Of a stretch of 64,000 nucleotides of DNA, positions 27,237 to 36,011 are shown piece after piece. The position numbers were made by a program, and so were the translations under genes. This DNA comes from Micromonospora nigra (GTDB taxonomy: Bacteria > Actinomycetota > Actinomycetes > Mycobacteriales > Micromonosporaceae). Positions within the stretch are counted from its first letter, which is position 1; the number at the start of each line of letters is the position of its first letter. The notes under the pieces were generated by a model. It was given only the letters and a program-made list of their open reading frames with translations. It had not been told where the DNA came from and ran no database searches. The DNA lies in NCBI RefSeq assembly GCF_900091585.1, contig NZ_FMHT01000003.1, forward strand, positions 558,001 through 622,000. Reading direction: 5' to 3'.

Positions 27237-29071
27237 CACGCGTCGCCTTCCGTGCGGAAGCGCTGTGCCTGCACCGTGAACATCGCGGCGTACTCGCCGC
27301 CGGCCGCCATCAGCGCGTGGTGGTCGCCGCGCTCGACCACCCGCCCGCCGGCCAGGACGACGATCTGGTCGGCGCGGCGCACCGTGGAGAAGCGGTGGGA
27401 GATCAGCACCACCGTCCGGCCGGGCGCCGCGGCGAGCAGCAGGTCGTACAGCTCGGCCTCGCCCCTGACGTCCAGCGCCGAGGTCGGTTCGTCGAGCAGC
27501 AGCACGCCGGCACCGGCGTGCACGGCCCACAGCGCCCGCGCCAACCCGACCCGCTGCCACTGACCGCCGGAGAGGTCGACACCGTCGAACTCCCGACTCA
27601 GCACGGTCGCCCAGCCCGCGGGCAGCTCGCCGATCACCTCGTCCAGCCCACTGGACCGGGCCACCCGGTCGAGGTCGTGCGGCTCGGCCGGGTGGCCCGG
27701 CGCGCCGAGCAGGACGTTGTCGCGCAGCGGCAGGCCCCAACGGATCCAGTCCTGGAACAACGCGGCGCAGTGCCGTTGCCACTGATCCGGGTCGAGTTCC
27801 CGCAGGTCGACGCCGTCGACCAGGATGCGGCCCTCGGTGGGCTGGTAGAAGCCGCACAGCAGCTTGACCAGGGTGGTCTTCCCCGCCCCGTTCACGCCGA
27901 CGATGGCGGTGGAGGCGGCGGCCTCGATGGTCAGGTCCAGACCGCGCAGCACCCACTCGGCGGAGTGCGGATAGCGGAAGCCGACGCCGTCGAAGACGAT
28001 GGACCCGCACCGGGGGATCTCCCGCCGCCGGGGGGCGGGCGCAAGGGTCGCCGGGTTCGCCCGCTCCAACTCCCGAACGGCGCGCATGGTCTCGCCGCCG
28101 ACCCCGATGTGCAGCAGGTCGGGAGTGGCGACGAGGAAGCCGCCGCAGCCGACGGCGGCGACCGCGAAGGCGGTGAACCGCCCCGGGGAGAGTGCCCCGC
28201 TGGCCAGGTCGGCGGCGAGGGGCACGAACACCAGCGCCTGCCCGGCCGCCACCGCGAGGGTGCTCACCACGGTCACCCGGACGACGCCGGAGCGCTCGGT
28301 CCGCACCCGGCGCAGCGCCCGGACCCACTCGCCCCGGTAGCCGCCGAGCAGCCAGTCGGCCAGGCCGAAGACCCGGACCTCCTTGGCCGCGGGTGCGGTG
28401 GTGACCAGTGACTTGAGGTACAGGGCCCGGGCCAGGCCGGCGGGCGTGCCGTCGGCCGAGACGAGCTGACGCTGGTACAGCTTCGACACCACGACCATGG
28501 CGCAGCAGTACGCGGCGAGCAGACCGAGCGCCACCCACCAGCGGTAGCCGAGCAGCACCAGTGCGGACAGGGTGGCCGCGGCGCGGACCAGACCGATGTT
28601 GACCACGCCGGTGACGGCGTCCCGCAGGTTGGTGGCGATCACTCCGCCCCGTACGGCGGCGAGCAGCTCCCGGCTGGCCGGATCCTCCAGCCGTTCCAGG
28701 CCGGCGGGGGCCGCCAGCGCGGTGACGACCCGGCCGGAGACTGCCCGGTCCAACGCCCGCCCCACCCGCTCGGCGACGGCGCGGGCGATCATCGGCAGCA
28801 CCAGTTGCAGGAGGAAGACGAGGCCGAGGCCGGCCGCCGCCAGCAGGATGTCGCGGCTGGCGGCCGGCCAGCCCTGCGCCCGCAGCCGGTCCAGGCTGCC
28901 GATCAGGGCCCCGGAGGCGATCGCGAGACCGGCGGGAAGGACGGCGAAGCAGGCGAGTGCGCCCAGCAGCGCCGCCGTCCCCGAGCGGTCGGTGCGCAGC
29001 GCCTCGGTGATCAGCAGGACCACCGGCGGCGCCGGTTTCCGGGGCACTGCCGTGCTGGTTGTCGCGGTCAT
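27236..29071 (-). CDS. ABC exporter half-transporter (TMD-NBD), first of a pair
   Basis: 611 aa. Membrane domain ~30-340, then a nucleotide-binding domain with Walker A GVNGAGKTT, signature LSGGQWQ, Walker B LLLDEPTSAL and ISHRFST. The ATG at 29071 overlaps the stop of the upstream PCP-C gene (ATGA). It is similar in layout to the next gene, with which it probably dimerises. Substrate is inferred only from position. Confidence 0.95.
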   Translation of the reverse strand: MTATTSTAVPRKPAPPVVLLITEALRTDRSGTAALLGALACFAVLPAGLAIASGALIGSLDRLRAQGWPAASRDILLAAAGLGLVFLLQLVLPMIARAVAERVGRALDRAVSGRVVTALAAPAGLERLEDPASRELLAAVRGGVIATNLRDAVTGVVNIGLVRAAATLSALVLLGYRWWVALGLLAAYCCAMVVVSKLYQRQLVSADGTPAGLARALYLKSLVTTAPAAKEVRVFGLADWLLGGYRGEWVRALRRVRTERSGVVRVTVVSTLAVAAGQALVFVPLAADLASGALSPGRFTAFAVAAVGCGGFLVATPDLLHIGVGGETMRAVRELERANPATLAPAPRRREIPRCGSIVFDGVGFRYPHSAEWVLRGLDLTIEAAASTAIVGVNGAGKTTLVKLLCGFYQPTEGRILVDGVDLRELDPDQWQRHCAALFQDWIRWGLPLRDNVLLGAPGHPAEPHDLDRVARSSGLDEVIGELPAGWATVLSREFDGVDLSGGQWQRVGLARALWAVHAGAGVLLLDEPTSALDVRGEAELYDLLLAAAPGRTVVLISHRFSTVRRADQIVVLAGGRVVERGDHHALMAAGGEYAAMFTVQAQRFRTEGDA

Positions 29072-30687
29072 GCGCCCACGGCGTCCTGGTGGTTGCCGGC
29101 CCCGGGGCTTGGACGGGCCAGCTCCGCGAAGGCGGCGTCGAGGTCGCGGCCGGCCGTGGCGAACGAGTCCCCCGGCCAGGAGTCCACCAGATGTCGGGTG
29201 ATGCCGCGCAGCCCGTCGTCGAACCACAGCTCCAGGACCAGGCCGAAGGAGGTGGGGTCCACCTGCTCGCCGATCTCCGCCGACGGTTCGACGGTGAGCG
29301 TGCCGCCGGGGAGTTCGCGTACGACGCGGGGGTCGGGCTGGAGCGCGAGGCCGAGGGTCGGCAGGTGGCCCAGCGCCGTGAGGTCGCGGCCGTTCTCCGC
29401 CAGGAGGGCGACGGCCCGCTCGAACGGCATCTCCTCGTGTCGCAGGGTGCGCCCGACGGCCCGCTGGGCGGCGACGACCTGCTCGGCCGGCGACGCGGTC
29501 GGATCCACCTGCACCTCGACCGGCAGCAGGTTGGAGAAGCAGCCGATGATCGCGTCGCTGCCCGGCCAGCCGCGATTGGCGACCTGCATGGCCACGAGTT
29601 GCCGGCGCTCGCCGGTGTGCTTCGCGGCGAACCCGACCAGCCCTGCCGCGAGCACCGAGAAGAAGCTCACCCCGTGTGCGGCGGCGAGGGCGGTCAACCC
29701 GGCCGAGGTGGCCTGCGGGACCTCGAAGTGCCCGGTGCGGACGACGTGCCCCCGCACCGGCGAGCTGTCGCCGGTCAGCCGCGGTGCGGGCCGGCCGAGG
29801 AGGTCGGCCAGCCCGCCGAGGTGGCCGGCCAGCCGCTCACCGGTGAGGGCGTCGGCCTGCCATTCGGCGAAGTCGAGGTACTGCGACGCCAGCGGGTCGC
29901 GCGCCGCGCCCACGCCGAGGCGCACCGCGTACGCGTGGGCGATCTCGTCGACGAGGATGCCCCGGGACATGCCGTCGTAGGCGATGTGGTGGATGCAGGA
30001 GACCAGCTGCCAGGCGTCCTCGGCGGTCCGGACCAGGGTGAACCTGGCCGGCGTCTCGGCGTGCAGGTCGAAGCCGACGAGATGCTCGCGTCGGATCAGC
30101 TTGTGCAGCTTCGCCGGGCCGGCGCCACGCAGGTCCACGGTCCTGATCCGGGCCGGCCGGTCGACGACGCGCTGCGCCGGCACCCCGCCCGTGTCCTCGA
30201 CGACCGTGCGCAGGGCCCACTGCCGGGCGACCACGTCGCCGACCGCGCCGACCAGCGCGTCCGGGTCCAGGTCGCCGCGGAACGACAGCAGGTCCACCCC
30301 GTTGAAGAAGCTCATGCCGCCGGTGGCCCGGTCGATGTCGTAGAAGACCCGCTGGCTGAACGACAGCGGGCTGCCGGACCGGCGGCGACGGGCGGTGACG
30401 CTGATCGACCGACGTCGGGTCGGCTGCGCGGCCGTGGCCAGGACAGCCAGCCGTTCCGCGAGCGACCGGGCGCTGGTGTGGGCGAACAGGTCCGCGAGGG
30501 TGACCGGGAGGTGGTAGCGCTGGTGCAGCCGGGACACCACCCGCATGGCGTCCAGTGACGAGCCACCCAGCCGGAAGAAGGAGTCGTCCGGCCCGCACGT
30601 CGCCGTCCCGATCTCGACGCGGAACAGTTCACACAGGGTGGCGGTGGTCGGGGTGGTGGCCGCCGCCGGCTTCGCGTCCACCGTCAC
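29068..30687 (-). CDS. NRPS PCP-C didomain, A-less
   Basis: 539 aa. A PCP at ~12-85 (GGSSL, Ser44 as phosphopantetheine site) is followed by a C domain (~105-530) with HHIAYDGMS. No A domain is present. The GTG start overlaps the stop of the PhyH-carrier fusion gene (GTGA), so the dioxygenase and this PCP are made together. The PCP is an obvious candidate for the carrier on which the amino acid is hydroxylated. Charging would need one of the free A domains. Confidence 0.92.
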   Translation of the reverse strand: MTVDAKPAAATTPTTATLCELFRVEIGTATCGPDDSFFRLGGSSLDAMRVVSRLHQRYHLPVTLADLFAHTSARSLAERLAVLATAAQPTRRRSISVTARRRRSGSPLSFSQRVFYDIDRATGGMSFFNGVDLLSFRGDLDPDALVGAVGDVVARQWALRTVVEDTGGVPAQRVVDRPARIRTVDLRGAGPAKLHKLIRREHLVGFDLHAETPARFTLVRTAEDAWQLVSCIHHIAYDGMSRGILVDEIAHAYAVRLGVGAARDPLASQYLDFAEWQADALTGERLAGHLGGLADLLGRPAPRLTGDSSPVRGHVVRTGHFEVPQATSAGLTALAAAHGVSFFSVLAAGLVGFAAKHTGERRQLVAMQVANRGWPGSDAIIGCFSNLLPVEVQVDPTASPAEQVVAAQRAVGRTLRHEEMPFERAVALLAENGRDLTALGHLPTLGLALQPDPRVVRELPGGTLTVEPSAEIGEQVDPTSFGLVLELWFDDGLRGITRHLVDSWPGDSFATAGRDLDAAFAELARPSPGAGNHQDAVGA

Positions 30688-31640
30688 CGGTGCGCGGGCC
30701 GGCGTAGGTCGAGCAGCTCGACGACCCGGGCCCCGATCGCCGCCGGCGACAGGGTGCTGACCTCCGGCACCGTCAGCTCGACGTCGTACTCGTTCCGGAT
30801 CCGGTCCCGCACCCGTCGGGCGGCCGCCGCGTCACCACCCAGTTCGGTGAGGTTCTCGTCGACCGGCTGTCGGTTCAGGCCCAGTTCCTCCCGCAGGTAC
30901 CGGGCCGTCACGCTGGTGATCAGCTCGGCCTCACTGAGCACGGTCGTGTGTGCCCCGCGGAACCCGATCACGAGCACCGGCCGGGGCCGCCCGCTGGTGT
31001 TGGCGCCGCTGAGGTGGATCGTGCGGCAGTCGAAGAGGGCAGCCGAGCCGGCCGGATAGTCCGGCTCCACCCGGAAGCGGCTCAATCGCTCCAGCACCTC
31101 CGGCTCCACGCCGTAGAAGCGTCCCCCCATGGTGTCCGGTGCCTGCTGGGTGTGCGGCGCGAGGCCCAGGCGGTGGCTGCGACGGTAGAAGGCCAGGCCC
31201 CCGTTGACCGAGGTCACGTCCTCCAGGGCGATCCACATGTGGATGAAGTCGGGCGGTTCGACCGGCGAGGTGAACAGCTCCTGGTGCGCGGGCAGCGCGC
31301 CGGCACCCGGGGGCTTGGGGAACGACTCCAGGTAGAACACGACCGGCTCCCACGGCACCGCCGCCCGCACCAGGTCGAGGAAGATCGGGCTGTTCGCCAG
31401 GTCGAGGAACCAGGGCTCGTACCGGTGCAGGTCATGCATGCAGCGCAGCGTGCCGTCGGCGAACCGTTCGTTGGCCGCCGGCGGCACCGTCGGCAGGGTC
31501 TCCCGTTCGTAGCGTTCCAGGGCCGCCCGGGTCCGTTCGACCTGCGCGGCGTCGAAGAACCGGTCGACGAAGACGACGCCCTCCCGTCGCAGCGTCTCCG
31601 CGATTTCCGGCTCGCCCGGTCTGAAGAACCGTTCCGCCAT
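30684..31640 (-). CDS. PhyH-type Fe(II)/2-oxoglutarate dioxygenase fused to a serine-less PCP-like domain
   Basis: 318 aa. Residues 1-235 are a phytanoyl-CoA-dioxygenase-like fold with a HxE metal pair (H119, E121), distal H209, and arginines at 218/220 for 2-oxoglutarate. Residues ~243-313 read like a complete PCP (REELGL..VDENLTELGGD...VRDRIRNEYDVEL), but the carrier serine is Ala271 (codon GCG, 30830-30828), so it cannot carry phosphopantetheine. The domain may instead dock the oxygenase to an NRPS partner. The ATG at 31640 has GGGAGG eight bases upstream. This is the first gene of a six-gene operon and is followed by a real PCP-C protein. The substrate is probably a carrier-bound residue or acyl chain. 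Confidence 0.9.
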   Translation of the reverse strand: MAERFFRPGEPEIAETLRREGVVFVDRFFDAAQVERTRAALERYERETLPTVPPAANERFADGTLRCMHDLHRYEPWFLDLANSPIFLDLVRAAVPWEPVVFYLESFPKPPGAGALPAHQELFTSPVEPPDFIHMWIALEDVTSVNGGLAFYRRSHRLGLAPHTQQAPDTMGGRFYGVEPEVLERLSRFRVEPDYPAGSAALFDCRTIHLSGANTSGRPRPVLVIGFRGAHTTVLSEAELITSVTARYLREELGLNRQPVDENLTELGGDAAAARRVRDRIRNEYDVELTVPEVSTLSPAAIGARVVELLDLRRPAHR

Positions 31641-31696
31641 GGCCACCACCTCCCGGTCGACGCGCGCACCCGCGGGCCGCGACGGGCGTCCCGCGC

Positions 31697-31728
31697 AGGG
31701 TAGGAGGCGCTGGTTATCGTCCGGTTAC
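31697..31728 (-). promoter_or_regulatory. SARP-type promoter of the PhyH/PCP-C/ABC/acylase operon
   Basis: Minus strand: GTAACC (31728-31723), five bases, ATAACC (31717-31712), nine bases, -10 TACCCT (31702-31697). Predicted start near 31690, ~50 nt before the ATG at 31640. Confidence 0.65.
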
Positions 31729-31918
31729 GCCGGGATCGTCGGCCCCGCCCGCCCGCCCGAGCGCGTTCTCGGCGGTGCCGCACGGCGGTATGGTGGCGCC
31801 CTTCGAGCCGTGGAACCGCCCGCCGCGACGGGGGTGGCGGGACCGGCTCGGACCCGTGGTCCGCCGTCCACCGCCAGGCCCGCCGGGCCGGCGCACATCG
31901 ACTTCGAGGTGAGTGGCT

Positions 31919-33229
31919 GTGTCGAGTACCGGTCCAACCGTTCCCGCGCCCCCGGTGGGGTCCGTTCCCTCGTCGGCGCTCGCGCTGACCGCCACCCAGC
32001 AGGGCATCTGGCTCGCGGAGCAGCTCGAACCGGGAGAGTCCGGTTACCACGACACCGCCGTGTCGCGGATCGTCGGAGACCTCGACGCCGACGCGCTGCG
32101 GGCGGCGCTGGCGGACGTCCAGCGGCACCACGAGGCGTTACGGTGCCGGATCGAGACCACCGCCGACGGCGTCCCGACGCAGGTCTTCGACGTCGACCGG
32201 GTCGACTGGTCCTACCGACGGTCGGCCCGGCCCGACACCCCCGTCGAACGGCTCGTCGGGTTGGACAGCAGCGAACCGTTCGACCTCGGGTCGGGCCCAC
32301 TGTGGCGGGTACGCCTGGTGCGCACCGGACCGGCGGAGCACATCCTGATCGTGGTGACCCACCACCTCGTCACCGACGGCTGGTCGCACGGGGTGTTCCT
32401 GCGTACGCTGCTGGCCTGCTACCTGGCCCGTACGCGGGGGATCCGGCCGGCCCTGCCCGACCCGGGGCTGCGCTACGGCGAATGGATCGCCGACAAGCTG
32501 CGCAGGGAACGGGACGCCCGACAGAGCGACCGGGTCGACCGGGCCGCCGCCCGGCTCGTCGACGCGCCCCGCCGCTGGTCCCCGCCGGGGTTGACCGCCG
32601 GCCCGGCCGGACGTCGGGCGGCGCTGGTGCCGGTGCCGCTCTCGGCGGCCGAGTGCGAGACCTTCCGGCAGGCGTGTCGCGGGCTCGGCGTCACCACGTA
32701 CATGGGGCTGGCCGGGTTGTTCGCGCTGGGGGTCGCCCGGGGCACCGGCGTCGGCGAGGTGGTCCTGGCGGCACCGGTGGCGCACCGCGCCGACCCGCGC
32801 ACCGCGGCCCTGATGGGCTGCATGATCGAGGTGGTGCCGGTGCATGTCCGGGTCGATCCGGCCCTGCCGGCCCGGGAGGCGGCCACCGCCGGCCGGGCGG
32901 CGACGCTGGAGGCGCTGCGCCACCTGGACGTGCCGTACCGGGAGGTCACCCGGGCGCTGCGGGTGCCCCCCGGCGACGAGGACCCGCTGACCAACCTGTC
33001 GTTCGAGGAGTTCAACGTCCCGCTGGGTCGCCACCGCCTGGCCGGGCTGGAGATCGAGCCGCTGCCCCGGGTGGGGTTGCGCACCCGGCACGATCTCACG
33101 CTCAGCGTCCCGGCCGGTCTCGCCCGGTCACCGGAACTACTGGTGCCCGCCGACCGTTGGCAACCCGGGACGGTCGCCGCGTTCGCCACGGACCTCGCCG
33201 ACCTGGTGCGCGCCTGCCGCCCGGCGTGA
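31919..33229 (+). CDS. Free-standing NRPS condensation domain
   Basis: 436 aa, a single C domain with an intact THHLVTDGWS motif near residue 145 and the usual N-terminal TATQQGIW. No carrier or A domain is attached. It would form an amide (or ester) bond between two separate carriers, or transfer a residue onto a small acceptor. Start GTG 31919 is preferred because GAGGT lies eight bases upstream. GTG 31913 is too close to it. Codon 74 (32138-32140) is a rare TTA Leu, so translation may depend on the bldA tRNA. I see no good SARP box upstream on this strand. A TATGGT at 31785-31790 is a possible -10. Confidence 0.9.
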   Translation: MSSTGPTVPAPPVGSVPSSALALTATQQGIWLAEQLEPGESGYHDTAVSRIVGDLDADALRAALADVQRHHEALRCRIETTADGVPTQVFDVDRVDWSYRRSARPDTPVERLVGLDSSEPFDLGSGPLWRVRLVRTGPAEHILIVVTHHLVTDGWSHGVFLRTLLACYLARTRGIRPALPDPGLRYGEWIADKLRRERDARQSDRVDRAAARLVDAPRRWSPPGLTAGPAGRRAALVPVPLSAAECETFRQACRGLGVTTYMGLAGLFALGVARGTGVGEVVLAAPVAHRADPRTAALMGCMIEVVPVHVRVDPALPAREAATAGRAATLEALRHLDVPYREVTRALRVPPGDEDPLTNLSFEEFNVPLGRHRLAGLEIEPLPRVGLRTRHDLTLSVPAGLARSPELLVPADRWQPGTVAAFATDLADLVRACRPA

Positions 33230-33293
33230 CCGACGACGCCCAGCGGCCGGCGCGGCGTCCTCGTCCGGCGGACCGCCGGCCGGTCCGGTGCCC

Positions 33294-33325
33294 ATAACCT
33301 CGGGATAACCGCCCCCGGCTAGCTT
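33294..33325 (+). promoter_or_regulatory. SARP-type promoter of the small ORF/PhyH/A(Asn) operon
   Basis: Plus strand: ATAACC (33294-33299), five bases, ATAACC (33305-33310), nine bases, -10 TAGCTT (33320-33325). The two hexamers are identical, making this the best of the five sites. Predicted start ~33332, with the ribosome site GGAGG at 33332-33336 and ATG at 33345, so the leader is very short. Confidence 0.75.
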
Positions 33326-33344
33326 GCCCCCGGAGGTGTCAGCC

Positions 33345-33536
33345 ATGCCGAGTTCGTTTTCCCGTTTCCTCGACGAAGCGGAGCTGGCCAAGGTCCGGGA
33401 GCTGTACCTGGAGTCGCTCGACGCGCTGGACGACGACGAGGACGACGAGGCGACGGCGGCGACGGATCGGAACGGCCCCGTCGGGCAGGACGCGGCGGGC
33501 CGCGGGGAGAGGGCCGGTTCCGATGAAACTGACTGA
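33345..33536 (+). CDS. Small acidic protein of unknown function (63 aa)
   Basis: 63 aa. The first ~28 residues look like an amphipathic helix (SRFLDEAELAKVRELYLESL). Then comes a run of Asp/Glu (DALDDDEDDE) and a Gly/Asp-rich tail. GGAGG precedes the ATG, and the strongest SARP-type promoter of the locus sits just upstream, so it is probably expressed. Its stop overlaps the following PhyH start by 14 nt. It has no carrier serine motif and no cysteines or leader-core pattern of a ribosomal peptide. A helper or docking protein for the PhyH or the free A domain is possible. I do not recognise the family. Confidence 0.7.
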   Translation: MPSSFSRFLDEAELAKVRELYLESLDALDDDEDDEATAATDRNGPVGQDAAGRGERAGSDETD

Positions 33537-34326
33537 CGACCAGGTCGAGGCGTACGAGCGCGACGGTTTCCTGCTGCTACCGGCGTACTTCTCCGCCGAC
33601 GAGGTCGCGCTCATGCGGGCCGAACTGCCCGCCGTGTTCGGCGTGGAGTCGCCGGCGCTGATCCGTGAGGCGGGCAGCGGCGTGGTGCGGGGCGTGCACG
33701 GCGTCCACGAGTCGAACCCGGTCTTCGCCGCCCTGGTGCACCAGGCCCGGATGGTGGAGCCGGCGCGGCAGCTGCTCGACAGCGACGTCTACGTGCACCA
33801 GTTCAAGATCAACGCCAAGCTGGCGCTCGTCGGTGACGTCTGGGAGTGGCACCAGGACTTCCTCTTCTGGCACGAGGAGGACGGCATGCCCGAGCCCCGG
33901 GCGCTGACCATCGGGCTCTTCCTCGACGACGTCGACGAGTTCAACGGCCCGCTGATGCTGGTGCCCGGCTCCCACCACGGCGACCTGTGCGAGGTGAGCC
34001 GCCAGCCCGACACGGAGGGGTGGGCGAGCACACTGACCTCATCGCTCAAGTACCAGGTGCGGGCCGACACGCTGGCCGACGCGGTCGACGGTCGGGGGAT
34101 CGTCGCACCCAAGGGGCCCGCCGGCTCGGTCCTGATCTTCCACAGCAAGATCCTGCACGGCTCGGCGCCGAACATGTCGCCGCGCAACCGGACCATCGTG
34201 CTCACCACCTACAACAGTGTGGACAACGCGCTGGCCGAGGTGGCCGACCCGCGACCGGAGTTCCTGGCCAGCCGCCGGGCCGTCGCGTTGACGCCGCGTG
34301 GCGCCGAGTCTCTCGCACCCGCCTAG
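33523..34326 (+). CDS. PhyH-type Fe(II)/2-oxoglutarate dioxygenase (ectoine-hydroxylase-like)
   Basis: 267 aa. The metal triad is visible as H110-x-D112 and H212, with R221/R223 as 2-oxoglutarate ligands. HQFKINAK and WHQDF resemble the ectoine hydroxylase branch of the PhyH family. It would hydroxylate an unactivated C-H bond of an amino acid or its carrier-bound form. It lies 58 bp before a free A domain with an Asn code and overlaps the small acidic ORF, so beta-hydroxylation of asparagine is the simplest reading. Known Asn hydroxylases such as AsnO belong to another branch, so this is inference. Whether it acts on free or bound Asn is unknown. Confidence 0.9.
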   Translation: MKLTDDQVEAYERDGFLLLPAYFSADEVALMRAELPAVFGVESPALIREAGSGVVRGVHGVHESNPVFAALVHQARMVEPARQLLDSDVYVHQFKINAKLALVGDVWEWHQDFLFWHEEDGMPEPRALTIGLFLDDVDEFNGPLMLVPGSHHGDLCEVSRQPDTEGWASTLTSSLKYQVRADTLADAVDGRGIVAPKGPAGSVLIFHSKILHGSAPNMSPRNRTIVLTTYNSVDNALAEVADPRPEFLASRRAVALTPRGAESLAPA

Positions 34327-34385
34327 GGCCCGGCGGACCGTGCTCCGCGAAGCCGGTTCGCGGTCCCGACCCGAGGAGGACCCCT

Positions 34386-35942
34386 GTGACCACGGTGGCA
34401 GAGCCGTCGGCCTGGAACTCGACGCAGGAGCCGTTCGCGCAGGTTCCGCTGACGGCGCTGCTCGCCGACCAGGCCGGGCGCACCCCGGACGCGGTGGCGG
34501 TCGTGTCCGGCGTCGAGGAACTGACCTACCAGGAGCTGGACGCGCGCGCCAACCAGCTCGCCCGCCGGTTGATCGGGCTGGGTGTCGGGCCCGAGGACGT
34601 GGTGGCCCTGGTCCTGCCCGGGTCGGTGCCGTTCCTGGTCGCCGCGCTGGCCGTGCTCAAGTCGGGGGCGGCCTACCTGCCGGTCGACCCCGGCTATCCG
34701 CAGCACCGGATCCAACTCATGCTCGACGACGCGCGGGCCGCCGTCCGCCTCACCCTCGACTCGATCGCCGCCGACCTGCCGTCCGCCGACATCCCCACCG
34801 TCGTGCTTGACCGCCCGGAGGTCGCGGCGGAGCTGGCCGGGTGGAGCCCCGCCGCTGTCACCGACGCCGAGCGGATCCGGGCGCTCTCCCCGCTGCACCC
34901 GGCGTACCTCATCTACACCTCGGGGTCGACGGGCCGCCCCAAGGGCGTGGTGGTCTGCCACCGGTCGGTGGTCAACTACCTGACCTGGGCCACCCGGGCC
35001 TACCCGTCCTGCGCCGGCGCCACCGTCCTGCACTCCCCGGTCACCTTCGACCTGACGGTGACGGCCCTGTTCGCGCCCCTGCTCACCGGGGGCCGGATCC
35101 ATCTGACGGGTGTCCGGGGCGGTCCGCCCGCTCGGTCCGCCCTGCGCCGGTCCCCCAGCACGTTCCTCAAGGCCACGCCGGGATTCGTCCCGATGCTGGC
35201 GGCGTTGCCCCCTGAGTTCTCCCCGAGCGGGGAGCTGGTGGTCGGGGGCGAGGAGCTGCTCGGCGACGCACTGGCCGACTGGCGCCGGCGGCACCCGACG
35301 GCGACGATCATCAACGAGTACGGCCCGACCGAGACGACGGTCGGTTGCATGGAGTACCGGATCGCGCCGGGTGACCACCTTCCCGGCGGCCCGGTGCCGA
35401 TCGGCCATCCCATCGCCAACACCCGGATCCACGTGCTCGACGAACGCCTGGATCCGGTGCCACCGGGCGCGATCGGCGAGGTGTACGTCGCCGGGGCGGG
35501 GCTGGCCCGGGGGTACGCCGGCAGGCCGGCACTGACCGCGGAACGCTTCGTGGCCTGCCCCTTCGCCACCGGGGAACGGATGTACCGCACCGGCGACCTC
35601 GCGCGCTGGACGGCGGACAGTCAACTCGTCTACGCCGGGCGGGTCGACGAGCAGGTGAAGGTGCAGGGCTACCGGGTCGAGATCGGCGAGGTGGAGGCGG
35701 CGCTGACGGCGCACGGGACGGTCGCCCAAGCTGCCGTGGTGCTCCGTGCCGGCCCCGGGGGCGCCGCCCTGGTCGGCTACGTCACGCCCGTTGCCGGGCA
35801 GGCGCCGCAGGCTGCCCGGCTGCGCGAACACGTCGCGCGGCGGCTGCCGTCCTTCATGGTGCCCGCCGAGATCGCCGTGCTCGACGAGATCCCGCTGACC
35901 CCGAACGGCAAGGTCGACCGTCGGAGGCTGGCCCAGCGGTGA
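34386..35942 (+). CDS. Free-standing NRPS adenylation domain, predicted Asn-specific
   Basis: 518 aa, one A domain ending right after the NGKVDR motif, with no [22 protein letters not shown] and YRTGDLAR are intact. Specificity residues read D-L-T-K-V-G-E-V-G, the well-known asparagine pattern (DLTKxGEVGK). It would load Asn or hydroxy-Asn in trans onto one of the A-less PCPs (in the 30687, 25376 or 18627 genes). The GTG at 34386 has AGGAGGA five bases upstream. It is the last gene of its operon and faces the SARP gene. Confidence 0.92.
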   Translation: MTTVAEPSAWNSTQEPFAQVPLTALLADQAGRTPDAVAVVSGVEELTYQELDARANQLARRLIGLGVGPEDVVALVLPGSVPFLVAALAVLKSGAAYLPVDPGYPQHRIQLMLDDARAAVRLTLDSIAADLPSADIPTVVLDRPEVAAELAGWSPAAVTDAERIRALSPLHPAYLIYTSGSTGRPKGVVVCHRSVVNYLTWATRAYPSCAGATVLHSPVTFDLTVTALFAPLLTGGRIHLTGVRGGPPARSALRRSPSTFLKATPGFVPMLAALPPEFSPSGELVVGGEELLGDALADWRRRHPTATIINEYGPTETTVGCMEYRIAPGDHLPGGPVPIGHPIANTRIHVLDERLDPVPPGAIGEVYVAGAGLARGYAGRPALTAERFVACPFATGERMYRTGDLARWTADSQLVYAGRVDEQVKVQGYRVEIGEVEAALTAHGTVAQAAVVLRAGPGGAALVGYVTPVAGQAPQAARLREHVARRLPSFMVPAEIAVLDEIPLTPNGKVDRRRLAQR

Positions 35943-35970
35943 CCGACCGGCCGGGGGGTCACCGCTGACC

Positions 35971-35986
35971 CGCCGGATGACCGGCG
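35971..35986. terminator. Short hairpin between convergent A(Asn) and SARP genes
   Basis: CGCCGG-atga-CCGGCG, a perfect 6-bp stem with a 4-nt loop in the 69-bp gap. No T tract. A weak bidirectional terminator at best. Confidence 0.3.
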
Positions 35987-36011
35987 CCCCCGCCGTGGGC
36001 GATGGCGGCGC

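Noticed and set aside
24639..27563. Long plus-strand frame across the PCP-C and ABC genes
   Set aside because: Low-complexity translation crossing two real minus-strand genes with Walker motifs. A frame shadow.
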